Shown here piece by piece: positions 30,993-41,912 of a stretch of DNA of 64,000 bases. The DNA is from Balamuthia mandrillaris (Eukaryota > Discosea > Longamoebia > Balamuthiidae): the NCBI GenBank assembly GCA_031835245.1, contig JAVKOQ010000205.1, positions 1-64,000 on the forward strand, in the 5' to 3' direction. The translations under genes and the position numbers were made by a program. Under the pieces are notes generated by a model that was given only the letters and a program-made list of their open reading frames with translations, searched no databases and was not told the origin of the DNA. How positions within the stretch are numbered: position 1 is the stretch's first letter; each line of letters begins with the position of its first letter.

Positions 30993-32453
30993 ATGTCTTC
31001 TTCATCTGCTTCGGGCGTTGCTGCTGTGACCTTGCCTCCGACGGTGTTGGTTTACTGGGAAGACACCTATCGCTTCGCGTTGGAGGGCGCTGCCAAGGTT
31101 CTTCGAGTGGCCACAGCAGAGGACGATGGTACGGACGGGAAGAGCGTAACCGTGATTTTGGATCAAACCATCTTTCACCCGCAAGGAGGTCCGCTTTTTG
31201 TTCTTTGTGTGTGTTCATCTACTTGTGGTGGTAACACAGAGGTGGATTTAACAAACAGGGGGACAACCGTTTGACACTGGAGTGATACGGTCAAAGACGG
31301 CCTCCTTCCAAGTGAAAGAAACCCGATTCGATCGACAAGCGGGTACCTCTGCCTCTCTCGTTTGTTTTTTTTTGCTCTGGTTCCTCATCTTCTTTCTTTG
31401 GAAGGGGTTGTTTTGCATAAAGGCTGTTTCGCGGAGGAAGGAACGACCTTTCGGGAAGGAGAAACGGTCGACCTCCATATCGACGAGGACAAACGAAGGC
31501 TCCACGCCCGCCTCCACTCGGCAGGCCACCTCCTGGATATCGCCTTTGCCAAAGTGCTTGAACGTCAAACCGAGCCATTCCGTCTTGTCCCTGGTTAACC
31601 TTTCTCGCTTTCTTTTTCCCGTTCTCTTGTTTCCTCGTCTTGTTCTTGTTCTTGTTCTTGTTCTTGTTCTTGTTCTTGTTCTTGTTCTTGTTCTTGTTCT
31701 TGTTATTGTTCTTGTTCTTGTTCTTGTTCTTGTTCTTGTTCTTGTTCTTCTTCTTGTTGTTGTTCTTGTTGTTGTTCTTGTTGTTGTTCTTGTTCTTCTT
31801 CTTGTTCTTGTTGTTGTTCTTGTTCTTGTTCTTGTTCTTCTTCTTGTTCTTCTTCTTGTTCTTCTTCTTGTTCTTCTTCTTCTTGTTCTTCTTCTTGTTC
31901 TTCTTCTTCTTCTTCTTCTTCTTCTTCTTCTTGTTCTTCTTGTTCTTCTTCTTCTTCTTCTTCTTCTTCTTCTTGTTCTTCTTCTTCTTCTCCTCCTTCG
32001 TGTCTTCTCTTCTCAAAAGCTTACAGAACAAACATAGGCAAAGGCTACCACTTCCCAGATGGACCCTACGTGGAGTACAAAGGCAACTTACCTGCAGCTC
32101 TCCTCGAGGACATTCGCCAACAGCTCGAACAGGAGTGCAACCAAATGATTTCTCTGCACGAGGACCCGGTCCAAGTGCACCTGACACACTCCCGCTCAGA
32201 AGCTGAGGCCATTTGTGGAGACGACTCAAGCGACGTGCTTCCTCCTCCAGCAAAAGATGGAGCAGAAATGAAAGAAGAGCCGATACGAATTGTTGTGTTG
32301 CTAAGTGGAGACAGCGGGAAAAGGAACAAAGGAGCAGCTTGTCCTTGTGGGGGAACTCATGTGAAGAGCATCAAGGAAATAGGCGGAATGAAAGTGAAGC
32401 GGATAACTTCGAGAAAGAAAGTCGTTCGAGTAAAGTACTCTGTTCTTTCTTGA
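30993..32453 (+). CDS. AlaX-type aminoacyl-tRNA editing protein
   Basis: 294 aa in four exons: 30993-31188, 31259-31342, 31405-31593, 32038-32453. Free-standing editing domain homologous to the second additional domain of alanyl/threonyl-tRNA synthetase, which deacylates mischarged (Ser/Gly) tRNA-Ala in the cytosol. N-terminal strand block with HPQGGGQPFDTG (the conserved GGGQPxDxG), then zinc-binding HSAGH in place of the usual HTATH (LHSAGHLLD), and the second zinc pair in ACPCGGTHVKSI (Cys and His three residues apart). This order matches AlaX/AARSD1. It lacks synthetase catalytic domains and anticodon-binding regions, so trans-editing is the likely role. Intron 3 contains about 350 bp of TTCTTG/TTC repeats. 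Confidence 0.86.
31640..31992 (+). repeat. (TTCTTG)n/(TTC)n array in AlaX intron 3
   Basis: Hexanucleotide TTCTTG units grade into TTGTTG variants and then into TTC repeats toward the acceptor. Wholly inside intron 31594-32037. Pyrimidine-rich on the coding strand. Confidence 0.95.
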
Positions 32454-32565
32454 GAGAGGAATGGAAATAAACGTATAATGAGATACAAAAATAAAAAATA
32501 ATTAAATTAAGCTACTGAAAAGGCAAAGAAAAAGAGGAAAAATAAGTTGTGTGTTGGTAAATCTT

Positions 32566-34006
<1,441 letters not shown>

Positions 34007-34630
34007 TTACTGTGGTGCTCGTTTGCAAGGTTTCTTGGTCGAAGCCTTTGAGGCCTTGCTTCCTCCTTTTGGCCCTCTCCTTCGTTTCCTGGGGAGGCCT
34101 CCTTTCTGCTCTCGCGCTCTCTGCTCCTTTTTCCCTCTGGGAACCAACCTTCTGGGCCTCAGATACCTGAGTCCAGAGCCGATGGAGGGGACGTTTCCTC
34201 CGACGCCGTTGAAAAGAAGGTACCACCAATCAGTAGAAGGTTGCCACGGCGAAGATGTATCAGTAGCAGAGAGGAGTTCGGGGGAGGAGCAAGAGGCGGC
34301 CAGACAGTCGGAAGACAGTCGTCCAAAAAGAAGATCGTCCAAAAGAGATTCCACGTTTTGTGGTTCATCTGACGAGGATACCCACCCGCAAGCAGGGTCT
34401 AGCTTGCTACCATCCCTTGATGCACCAGATTCTTCCCACACAGCAGCATCATGAAAAGCAAACACTTCCTTGGAGGATGCTGAGACATCCAGATCCTTCA
34501 TCCACCGATCAAAATCGCTTTCATCCTCTGGGAAGCCCGAAAGGGAGGGCGGCGCGGATAGAATAAGCTCCCACCATTCGACCGGGGGAAGGGCCCTTTC
34601 GTCAAAGCCACGAAGCGGAATGCCGTTCAT
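34007..34630 (-). CDS. acidic-to-basic tandem family protein, copy 1
   Basis: 207 aa, one exon. Member of a local family of unknown function with four shared blocks in fixed order. Here they are an N-terminal acidic part with PPVEWWELI; DFDRWMKDLD; an acidic amphipathic helix NVESLLDDLLFG; and VPSIGSGLRYLRPRR followed by a Lys/Arg-rich C-terminus (KRRRGPKGGSKASKASTKK). The start codon at 34630 is the first in frame. No signal peptide, transmembrane segment or zinc motif. The basic tail suggests nuclear or nucleolar residence and nucleic-acid or ribosome contact; the acidic helix resembles an activation or docking segment. Most diverged at its N-terminus compared with copies 2 and 3. Function not recognised. 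Confidence 0.72.
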   Translation of the reverse strand: MNGIPLRGFDERALPPVEWWELILSAPPSLSGFPEDESDFDRWMKDLDVSASSKEVFAFHDAAVWEESGASRDGSKLDPACGWVSSSDEPQNVESLLDDLLFGRLSSDCLAASCSSPELLSATDTSSPWQPSTDWWYLLFNGVGGNVPSIGSGLRYLRPRRLVPRGKKEQRAREQKGGLPRKRRRGPKGGSKASKASTKKPCKRAPQ

Positions 34631-35172
34631 CTGTGCAGCAGTTTATCCTTGAGATGGCGTGAATGAAGAGGAAGCGTAGTAAAGTTCGACGAAGAATGGA
34701 AGACATCGGAAACTAAAGCAAAAACAAAAAAAAAAAAAAAACAAAGCGAAGGAGGAGTGCGCACAAACAACTACTAGAGCATTGCTTATGGTCATTCGTG
34801 GAATATGTGACATGAGACACTACAAGCGGAGCTGGTGAGCGCTTCGCTATCTCGGTAAAGGTAACCGGTTGGGTTTAAACGCAACTTGTTAGGGAGTGTA
34901 TCAACAGACCACACAGGAGCAAAAAAAAAAAAAAAAAAAATGGATGGCGGAAAGCGAGTCGGAGAGTGCTTCGTCCGTTGTTCCACTGCATTTGGGCATG
35001 GGAAACGAGATGCGATGGACGATGACCTCCTCCCAGTTGCGCTGCTTCAGAGAGTCGCCTTGGATTTGACGAAACTTATTGGGGGGGATATAGTAGCTTC
35101 CTTCCCTCTCTTCTTATTTTCGGTTTGTGCTTTTACAATGAAAATAAACATATTATTGGTCTAAGCTTGGAC
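34631..35172. other. spacer between family copies 1 and 2
   Basis: 540 bp with A-runs at 34726-34740 and 34921-34940. No convincing gene. It includes the 5' flank of copy 1 and 3' flank of copy 2. Confidence 0.5.
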
Positions 35173-35790
35173 CTACATGCTCCTCTCTTCCATTCTTCTT
35201 TTTTTCTTGTTAACATTCTTGCCGTCCCCGCCTCTGCGCTTCGTTCGGCGTCCTTTCTTCTTCTGCCTCTCCCGTCTTTCCTGCTTTTGCTTCCTCCTGG
35301 TTCCTGCAGCAGCAGGGTTGCGTCTTCCTCGAGCAGTGAGGAAGTGCAATCCTGATCCGATGGCTGGGACTCTTCCCACAAACGAGCTGGGTTGAATCCA
35401 GGAAGCCCATGCAGGTCGCGACAAAGTAGAGGCAGGTTCCGCCGCCGTCTTCTTGGAGTTCTCCAAAGCTTCTCGTTCCAACATAAGCTCCTCCAAAAGG
35501 TCCTCCACCGAACTTCGTGGAGAGTAAGCGGAGGAGGACGCCCCTGCGTCAGACACCATGGATGCCTCTACTTCCATTTCGAATGAAGGGGGTCTACTCG
35601 ATTGGGGAGGGTCCAGGTCCTCAAACCATCGGGCAAATGAGCCGAAGCTTGAGTCCAGCCATCCCTTCTCCTCCTCCGTGGAGGCAAGGCCGAAGAAATC
35701 CAGCGGTGGAGGCGAAAACAGCGGCGGTCCTGGGATGCGGTCAGGGATGGGGGATAATGTCTCCCATCCACAGAAGAGATCCTCCATCAT
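35173..35790 (-). CDS. acidic-to-basic tandem family protein, copy 2
   Basis: 205 aa, one exon, starting with tandem ATGs at 35790 (MMEDLFCGWETL). Blocks: PPPLDFFGLAS, GWLDSSFGSFARWFEDLD, SVEDLLEELMLEREALEN, FVGRVPAIGSGLHFLTARGR, then a tail with about 20 Lys/Arg in 45 residues (KQKQERRERQKKKGRR). Closest to copy 3, with which it shares blocks, start context and upstream DNA, so the pair arose by recent tandem duplication. Function not recognised. Confidence 0.78.
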   Translation of the reverse strand: MMEDLFCGWETLSPIPDRIPGPPLFSPPPLDFFGLASTEEEKGWLDSSFGSFARWFEDLDPPQSSRPPSFEMEVEASMVSDAGASSSAYSPRSSVEDLLEELMLEREALENSKKTAAEPASTLSRPAWASWIQPSSFVGRVPAIGSGLHFLTARGRRNPAAAGTRRKQKQERRERQKKKGRRTKRRGGDGKNVNKKKRRMEERSM

Positions 35791-36305
35791 GTTCTTCGTA
35801 TGCGGGGAGGTGGGGTGAAGAAGTTGTTAGTTTGGAAAAGTTGTGTGTTTGGTGTAACAAAAAAAACACAGAGAACAGCATCTTCTCTTTAATCACTATC
35901 TTCATTGCCAATTTATTTTTTTTGAAAGTTGTGCCCAGCCTGGGGTGGTTTCCCATAACCAAGCCAAACCGTTCCGAAAGTTTGACCAACGCGGTCGTTA
36001 TCCCCACGTTTGGGTGGAGTATCCTGCCCTCACCTCGGGACGGCGGTTTGATCCTTGTTTCACTTCTCACCTCTCTGCCCTTCGTCCATCTCAGATCGGG
36101 AGCATTCGTTTCAATGTTTAGCCTGCCATTAGGGTCATGAAAGCGGTGCTCTCACCTCACCCGACGCCACAGGCGAGTGGCGGTGTTTCAGAACTACGAG
36201 TTCAAAACAACGGAAGACGTGCACAGTTGTAACTCAGATTCCGACGATCCAACAGAGATTGAGTTCCAGCGCTCCGTACAGCTTTACGGCTGTCATTCCA
36301 TGTTT

Positions 36306-36346
<41 letters not shown>

Positions 36347-36411
36347 CCTGGGGCGCTTCAAAGTCACAGAGAACCAACACAGAATGAGAAAATATTGTTG
36401 GCGAAAACTAT
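35791..36411. other. upstream region of copy 2, duplicated with that of copy 3
   Basis: Contains CCGTTCCGAAAG at 35969-35980 (179 bp upstream of the start) and a (CT)n run at about 36308-36343. Both recur, in the same order and similar spacing, upstream of copy 3. The intervening DNA is recognisably similar but diverged. Confidence 0.6.
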
Positions 36412-37083
36412 CTACACGCTCCTTTCTTCCACTCTTCGTTTTTTCTTGCTTACATTCTTGACCCTCTTTCCTTCCATGCTTCTGTTCTTCCCCCTTCTCC
36501 CCTTCTTCTGCTTATCCCTCCCTTCCTTCCTTTGCTTCCTCTTGGCTCCAGCAGCAGCAGCTCCAGAGGCTCTTCGTCCTCTTCCACGAGCTGTGAGGAA
36601 GTGCAGGCCTGACCCGATGGCTGGGACTCTTCCAACAAAGGGGTTCAGTTGAAGCAATGACGGCGACGGAGGCACCAATGAAGCTGGCGGGGACTCAACC
36701 ACCGGCGGCCTGGCATTCTCCAACGTTTCTCGTTCCAACATCAGCTCTTCCAACATGTCTTCCACCGAACTTCGTGGAGAGCTGGCGGAAACGGAAGACG
36801 CAATTCCATCGTCTGACTCCATGGATGCTGCCAGGTCCGTTCCCGACGAGGGGGACAGCCGAGGAACTCCTTTGGTTTGGGGTGGGAGGGCAACCGGCTC
36901 GTCCAGGTCTTCGAACCATCGGGCAAATGAGCCGAAACTTGAGTCCAGCCATCCCCTATCCTCCTCCCCGGAGGAAAGGCCGAAGAAGTCCAATGGCGGT
37001 GGAGGCGCAAACACTGGCGGTTCTTGGCTGCAGTTAGCAGAGGGAGCAAATGTCTCCCATCCAACGAAGAGATCCTCCATCAT
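36412..37083 (-). CDS. acidic-to-basic tandem family protein, copy 3
   Basis: 223 aa, one exon, start at 37083 (MMEDLFVGWETF). The open frame extends upstream with a hydrophobic leader, but the ATG pair matches copy 2 and I use it. Blocks: PPPPLDFFGLSSGEEDRGWL, SFGSFARWFEDLDEP, SVEDMLEELMLERETLEN, FVGRVPAIGSGLHFLTARGR, and a basic tail (KRKQRKEGRDKQKKGRRGKN, ending KKKRRVEERSV). The variable middle is Ser/Pro-rich. Function not recognised; same inference as copy 1. Confidence 0.78.
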   Translation of the reverse strand: MMEDLFVGWETFAPSANCSQEPPVFAPPPPLDFFGLSSGEEDRGWLDSSFGSFARWFEDLDEPVALPPQTKGVPRLSPSSGTDLAASMESDDGIASSVSASSPRSSVEDMLEELMLERETLENARPPVVESPPASLVPPSPSLLQLNPFVGRVPAIGSGLHFLTARGRGRRASGAAAAGAKRKQRKEGRDKQKKGRRGKNRSMEGKRVKNVSKKKRRVEERSV

Positions 37084-37619
37084 GTCTTTGTCTAGTGAAG
37101 CGAGTTGTTTGTTAAAAAACGAAAAAAAAAAACCAACAAACAAAAACCATAGGCAGTTAATGGCCATCATCTATTCTTGTGTTATCATTCGACTTGAAAG
37201 TTGTCCCCCCCAACTTGGTTTTGCCCAAACAAAGCCCACCCCGTTCCGAAAGCTGAACAAATACGCTCGAAGATGATCAGCTTTGAATGGGGGCATCTTA
37301 CGTTCATCTCAGGTCGCAGCGGTTTCCTCCTAGATTCGGTGTCATCCTTCCATCATGGATGCGGATCCATTCAGTCAATACTTTTCAAGGGTTTTTGTTT
37401 CCCTGCTATACAAGTCGTGGAAGGCAGTGCTTTCCACAACACTTCTGTTCCGAGCATTGAAATAACAAAAAGTTGTATGCAAGTTTAAAGGGAGATGCTC
37501 GGGGATTGAGATCCGGTACCTCTCGTGGCTTTGAAGGCTTTACCGCTGTCACTCTGCTGCAATTCTCTTCCTTCTCGCTCTCTCTCTCTGTCTTTAACGC
37601 ATCTCTCTCTTTGTTCTTG

Positions 37620-37661
<42 letters not shown>

Positions 37662-37738
37662 CAACAGAGAAAAGTGATGGAAACATAACATTTACAAAGC
37701 TATTTACATGTTCCTGTGCTATGGTTTGGATTTTTTGT
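37084..37738. other. upstream region of copy 3
   Basis: Contains CCGTTCCGAAAG at 37241-37252 (158 bp upstream of the start) and CT runs at about 37576-37658. It parallels the region upstream of copy 2. No further gene seen. Confidence 0.6.
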
Positions 37739-37912
37739 CTACAGTAAGGTGGGTTGTTGTTCTCTCGCTTCTGCGCTTCCTTCTGGCCACCGCGTTACTA
37801 AAGCGCTGGCTAGCGGGACGGATGAAGAAGGAAGCAGTAACTCTTCCAGAGTGTCGGCTGGGAGGAGTAGCTCTCCCTCCCACTCGCTCAATCCTTGCGG
37901 AATGTCCTCCAT
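37739..37912 (-). pseudogene. relic of the tandem family
   Basis: A 57-codon frame starts MEDIPQGLSEWEGELLL, echoing MEDLF...GWE, and continues with an acidic helix-like TLEELLLPSSS, echoing the VEDLLEELML block. The middle of the family protein and the IGSGL block are missing. A basic tail (ARRKRRSERTTTH) is visible in a neighbouring frame over 37722-37800, as expected after a frameshift. I read it as a decayed family member; a short divergent functional copy is the alternative. Confidence 0.4.
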
Positions 37913-38398
37913 TGTGCGAACGGGTATGTGCATGTACCAACGAAGAACGTGGTGAAACGGAATATCACCGGATGGGCAAAAACAAACAAAAATGCACCAC
38001 ACGCTACGATGGAGATAGTGGGAAAGAGTTGACAGCATCGGGATTCTTTTTTTTTTCCTCCGGCGATGCCTTCGGAAGGGCGCCGCAGGAAGGACCTTAC
38101 CTTTTGGAACCATCATCCTCAAAAAAAAGCATCATTTTTCCTGGCCCATTATTTTCTGTGGCGACAGGTGACCGCCAGCCATGACGACTTGTTGATGGGA
38201 ACTTTCGCGTTCATCGGGAGCACCATCCAGATACCCCTGCCATGAAAACAAATCCGTTAAACTGAATAAAAGAAAAAATTCGCCGATGATTGCTGCCATC
38301 AGATGCACCGCACCCATTTCATCCGGTTGCACTGCTTTCGCTTTTGAGAAGAGAAACATCTTGTCAGGTTGAACGGTTGTAAAGGTTCGCTTCGTGGC

Positions 38399-38480
38399 AA
38401 AAAAAAAGCGGTCGGGGATGGGAGTCGAACCCACGCACTGGTATTTGAAGAATGTTAACTCCAGGTGTTCACGACAAGGA
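38399..38480 (-). ncRNA. possible Pol III unit / tRNA-like sequence
   Basis: The minus strand carries GGTTCGACTCC (38421-38431), a perfect internal B-box/T-arm sequence with a foldable T stem (GTGGG/CCCAT with one G-U pair). About 13 bp later comes a run of nine T (38399-38407), a Pol III terminator. Upstream there is a weak A-box-like stretch and a possible anticodon-like arm, but the acceptor stem does not pair. I consider it a degenerate tRNA, a tRNA-derived element or another Pol III RNA. An open frame also crosses it on this strand (38132-38563) without coding character. Confidence 0.25.
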
Positions 38481-38597
38481 CGGGACATTCCACGTTTCTT
38501 CTTCGCATTCAGAAAGAAAGACATGGAGGCATTCCAAAAAAAATAAATAATAAAAATAAACACGTGTTTAGTTTGTTCGTTTACAAGTTCTATTTAT

Positions 38598-39218
38598 TTA
38601 CAAGTTCTTGTTGTTCTTCGATTTCTTATGACGTAGGGTGTCGGCCTTTTTTCCCTGTCTTCTGCGCTTCCGCTTGGCCTCTTTCCCATTCGCTTTAGCT
38701 TTGCGTGTGGGCGTTTTCTGGTACTTCAAACCGGAGCCTATTGCTGGCATGTTTGTCACAACGTTATCCAACGGGGGAGCGGAGGGAGCGTGCGGAAGAG
38801 GAGAGAATGCGTCCACCTGGTTTGGTGTGATTCCAACAGGGGAGTCCCAAGATAATTGCTCCTCTCCAAACAGAAGCTGCTCTAAAATATGTTCAACGTT
38901 GTTGAAGCAGAATGCTTCTGGCGGAGAAGCAGAGGAAGCGAAGCAGGGCTCGGTGGAGCCTCTGGCATCCTCGTTGGCGTTGTTGCAAGAAGGAGGGGTT
39001 TCTATTGAAGGATTAGAAGAAGCCGCTGGGAGATAATCGGGGTTGAGGGCAACCTCCACCCATCTCTCTGCATTCAGTCCTTCGAGTTCGTGGCAAGACG
39101 TGGAGTGGGATGAGAGTGAGGAAGGAGAAGAAGGCGTAGAGGAAAGCAGCTGATGCCAACTGGGACAATCCAGAAGCTCCGTATCCCACCCACCAAACAG
39201 GTGAAAGTAGTCCTCCAT
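38598..39218 (-). CDS. acidic-to-basic tandem family protein, copy 4
   Basis: 206 aa, one exon, start at 39218 (MEDYFHLFGGWDTEL). Blocks: LNAERWVEVAL, NVEHILEQLLFGEEQL, NMPAIGSGLKYQKTPTRK, then a basic tail (KRKRRRQGKKADTLRHKKSK). Ser/Pro-rich between blocks, with four Cys in the first half. Divergent in sequence from copies 2 and 3, yet every block is in the same order and spacing, so selection has kept the architecture. Function not recognised. Confidence 0.76.
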   Translation of the reverse strand: MEDYFHLFGGWDTELLDCPSWHQLLSSTPSSPSSLSSHSTSCHELEGLNAERWVEVALNPDYLPAASSNPSIETPPSCNNANEDARGSTEPCFASSASPPEAFCFNNVEHILEQLLFGEEQLSWDSPVGITPNQVDAFSPLPHAPSAPPLDNVVTNMPAIGSGLKYQKTPTRKAKANGKEAKRKRRRQGKKADTLRHKKSKNNKNL

Positions 39219-39920
39219 TGTGTGAACATTAGTGAAGCGTGTATGTGCAAAGAAGAGTCTTCGACAATTGAGCGAAAGAACGAAAAAGATTTGCTTTGAA
39301 TAAATACGCCGGCAGTACCAAATAGTTCGGGTAGAGGCTGACGAGGGACATGCCTTGGATTTTTCTGCCCCGTTTTCTCAAGGGTGAACCGCGTTTCCAT
39401 GCGTGGCATGCCTAAAAATGAGTTCCACAGTTCTTTGGAAGGCCAATGGCTGTTCGTTATCTTGATCAGCTAGGTGAACGTCAAAAAAGTTGCAACCGGC
39501 CAAAAATGTCCGATTCCATGTTGCTCTCTGGTTCTATTACCTTTGCAAGGAAAATAAGATGGAGTACTCTCCAATCAAAGCATCCCTCTCACCGTGTCTC
39601 ATGGCCATGAAGCTCTCGTTTTTTGGTGTTGTAGATGAAAGGGCAAACACCTTTTCGACAAACAAAAAGAAATTCGCGCGATTTTTATCATTTGTCGCCA
39701 TAAATCAATCAAAAAAAACTCCGACATGTCTACAGAAAAAACTTCGGGTCACCGGTTCGATACTCACCATAAGCGCTTGTTTTTTCCACTTCGTTGCTCT
39801 CGAATTTTCGTTGTTAAATCTTATTGAAATTTCCACCTTTTCAAACTTTTCAACAAAAAAAAAAAAGAAAAAATTATACAAAAAAAAAAAAAAAGAGAGA
39901 AAGAGAGAAAGAAACGAAAG
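39219..39920. other. divergent promoter region
   Basis: 700 bp between family copy 4 (leftward) and the CH-domain gene (rightward). AT-rich with A-runs at 39856-39870 and 39881-39895 just before the start codon. No gene seen. Confidence 0.5.
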
Positions 39921-41866
39921 ATGGCAGTGGTGAACCCTTCGGGCGGTGCCGAGGAGGTGAACGGCATAAGGCTCTATGGCCTGGACGCGGAGATACACAG
40001 AAAGTTGGAGGCCAAGCGGAACCCTGGGCTGGAGAAGGCGTTGGCGGAGTGGGTGGCCAGCGTTGCTGGCGAACCCCTTGAGCAACCCGAAGATCCGATC
40101 TCCTCTCTGCAGTCTGGCATTTTGCTCTGCAAGTAATTGAGTTTTGTTGTTTGGGGTTGGTTTTCTTTGTTGGGTGACGCTAAGTTTTTTTTCTTCTTCT
40201 GGTGTTGCAACGTTTGCCACAAAGGTTGGTTAATACGATAAGACCTGGCATCATACGGAAGTTTAACACGAGACGCATTCCTCTGCTTGAAATGGTATGC
40301 TTCTTGCTCTTGCTCTTGCTCTTTTTCTTGTTCTTCTTGTTCTTGTTCTTGTTCTTGTTCTTGTTCTTGTTCTTGTTCTTGTTCTTGTTCTTCTTCTCTC
40401 CATCTCCTTTCTTACTTAAAATCTACCAACGAAAAGGAAAACATTGGACTCTACTTGAAAGCGTGTTGGGAGTTGGGTGTGCCTTCATCAGACCTCTTTG
40501 TGACGTCTGACCTTTACTTAAGAAAAGGCGTGTCGCAAGTCTTTCAAAACCTGGAGTCCTTGGCGCGCATTGCACAAAGCATTCGCTCCTTCAAAGGACC
40601 GTATTTCAAAGTGAAGAGGGTAATGGACGAAAAGGGAAACAGTTATACTGGTTAGTGTATTTTTTCTTTCTGATTCTTATTCTTTTCTTACTTTCTTTTG
40701 TTTTAAAGGAGCTGTTCAAGAGAAGAGGAAAGAAACTCTTATTGCAGATGTCAACGAAGACGAGCAAAGAAGAATTGCTCATGAACTTGAACGTCAAAGA
40801 ATCATGAGAGAAGGTTCGTTCTTTCTTCTATCTTCTGCTTCTATCTCCTTTTTGTTCACGAAACAAATAAAACAATAACAGAACAACTCAGAAAGAAGCA
40901 AGAAAAAATGAACGAAGCAGAACTTCGCAAACAACTGGCAGAAGAAAGAAAGTGGAGAGAACGACTCGACCAAGATATGAAGCAGCTCGAGGCTCGCTTA
41001 AGAGAAGAGCAACAACAAAACGAAGAGCTTCGTCAAACTCAAACTAGACTTCAACATGAAATTGACGAGCTGAAACGAGCGAAAACAAAAGAAAAAGACG
41101 AAGAAAGAGCAGATAAAGATGTTTCCAAAGAAGCTGAACAAACAGCAGTTATAAGGATGAAACATCTCGAAAGAGAACTCGAACAAGAGAAAAGAAGACG
41201 AACAAAAGCGGAAGAACTCCTTCGCAAACAACAAGAACATCAACTAAACTCTTTCGAACGCGAGAAAAGGATGCTAGAAGATAAAGTTTCTCTCTTAGAG
41301 GCTCAACTAGAGCGACTGCAACCCAACGCTGAACAAACAATTTCGAAACAAAAAGAAAAAGAAGAGAAGAGAAAGCAGAAAGTAGATGAAGTATTCGCAA
41401 ACGAGAACAATTGGGGATCAGGAATGCGGATCAAGTCTTTGTTTTGGGATCCAAAGAGACAGAGAGGAATGGACGAAGCGTCCATCGAAGAACTGAATCA
41501 CTACGTGATCAAAGTTTTGTTCTCATCCTCAAAATTGAGCTTCAGCGACATTATGAAGTTGAACGAGACATTCGTCTTAGATTATGGCCGTCGTCAGTTC
41601 GTGTATGTCATCAAGCAAGTTGTCTTTCGGGTGAGTAACACATCCTTTCTTCCTTCATCTGATCTTTCTTTTGCTTATTTAAACAATGAAGCTACCAGAA
41701 CTTTGCTTATCAACATTTGCGTTTGATATGATGCTCTATTTGATGCACCGATGTCTGTACGAGATGGACAATTGTGCCATCAAAGACCGAATTGGAGCTC
41801 GCATTCTTATGGCGGCTGCTTCGCGGCTCTACAGAGATGATAATGGACTCTTTAGATACATTTCGG

Positions 41867-41912
<46 letters not shown>

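Noticed and set aside
31291-32253. 320-codon minus-strand frame of Lys/Asn repeats
   Set aside because: Translation of the TTCTTG array in the AlaX intron, antisense to real exons.
38132-38563. 143-codon minus-strand frame
   Set aside because: Starts with Phe/Ile-rich AT translation and crosses the tRNA-like element; none of the tandem-family blocks are present.
39745-39775. Second B-box-like sequence (CCGGTTCGATACTC)
   Set aside because: The T arm does not close and no terminator-spaced T-run or other tRNA arms fit.
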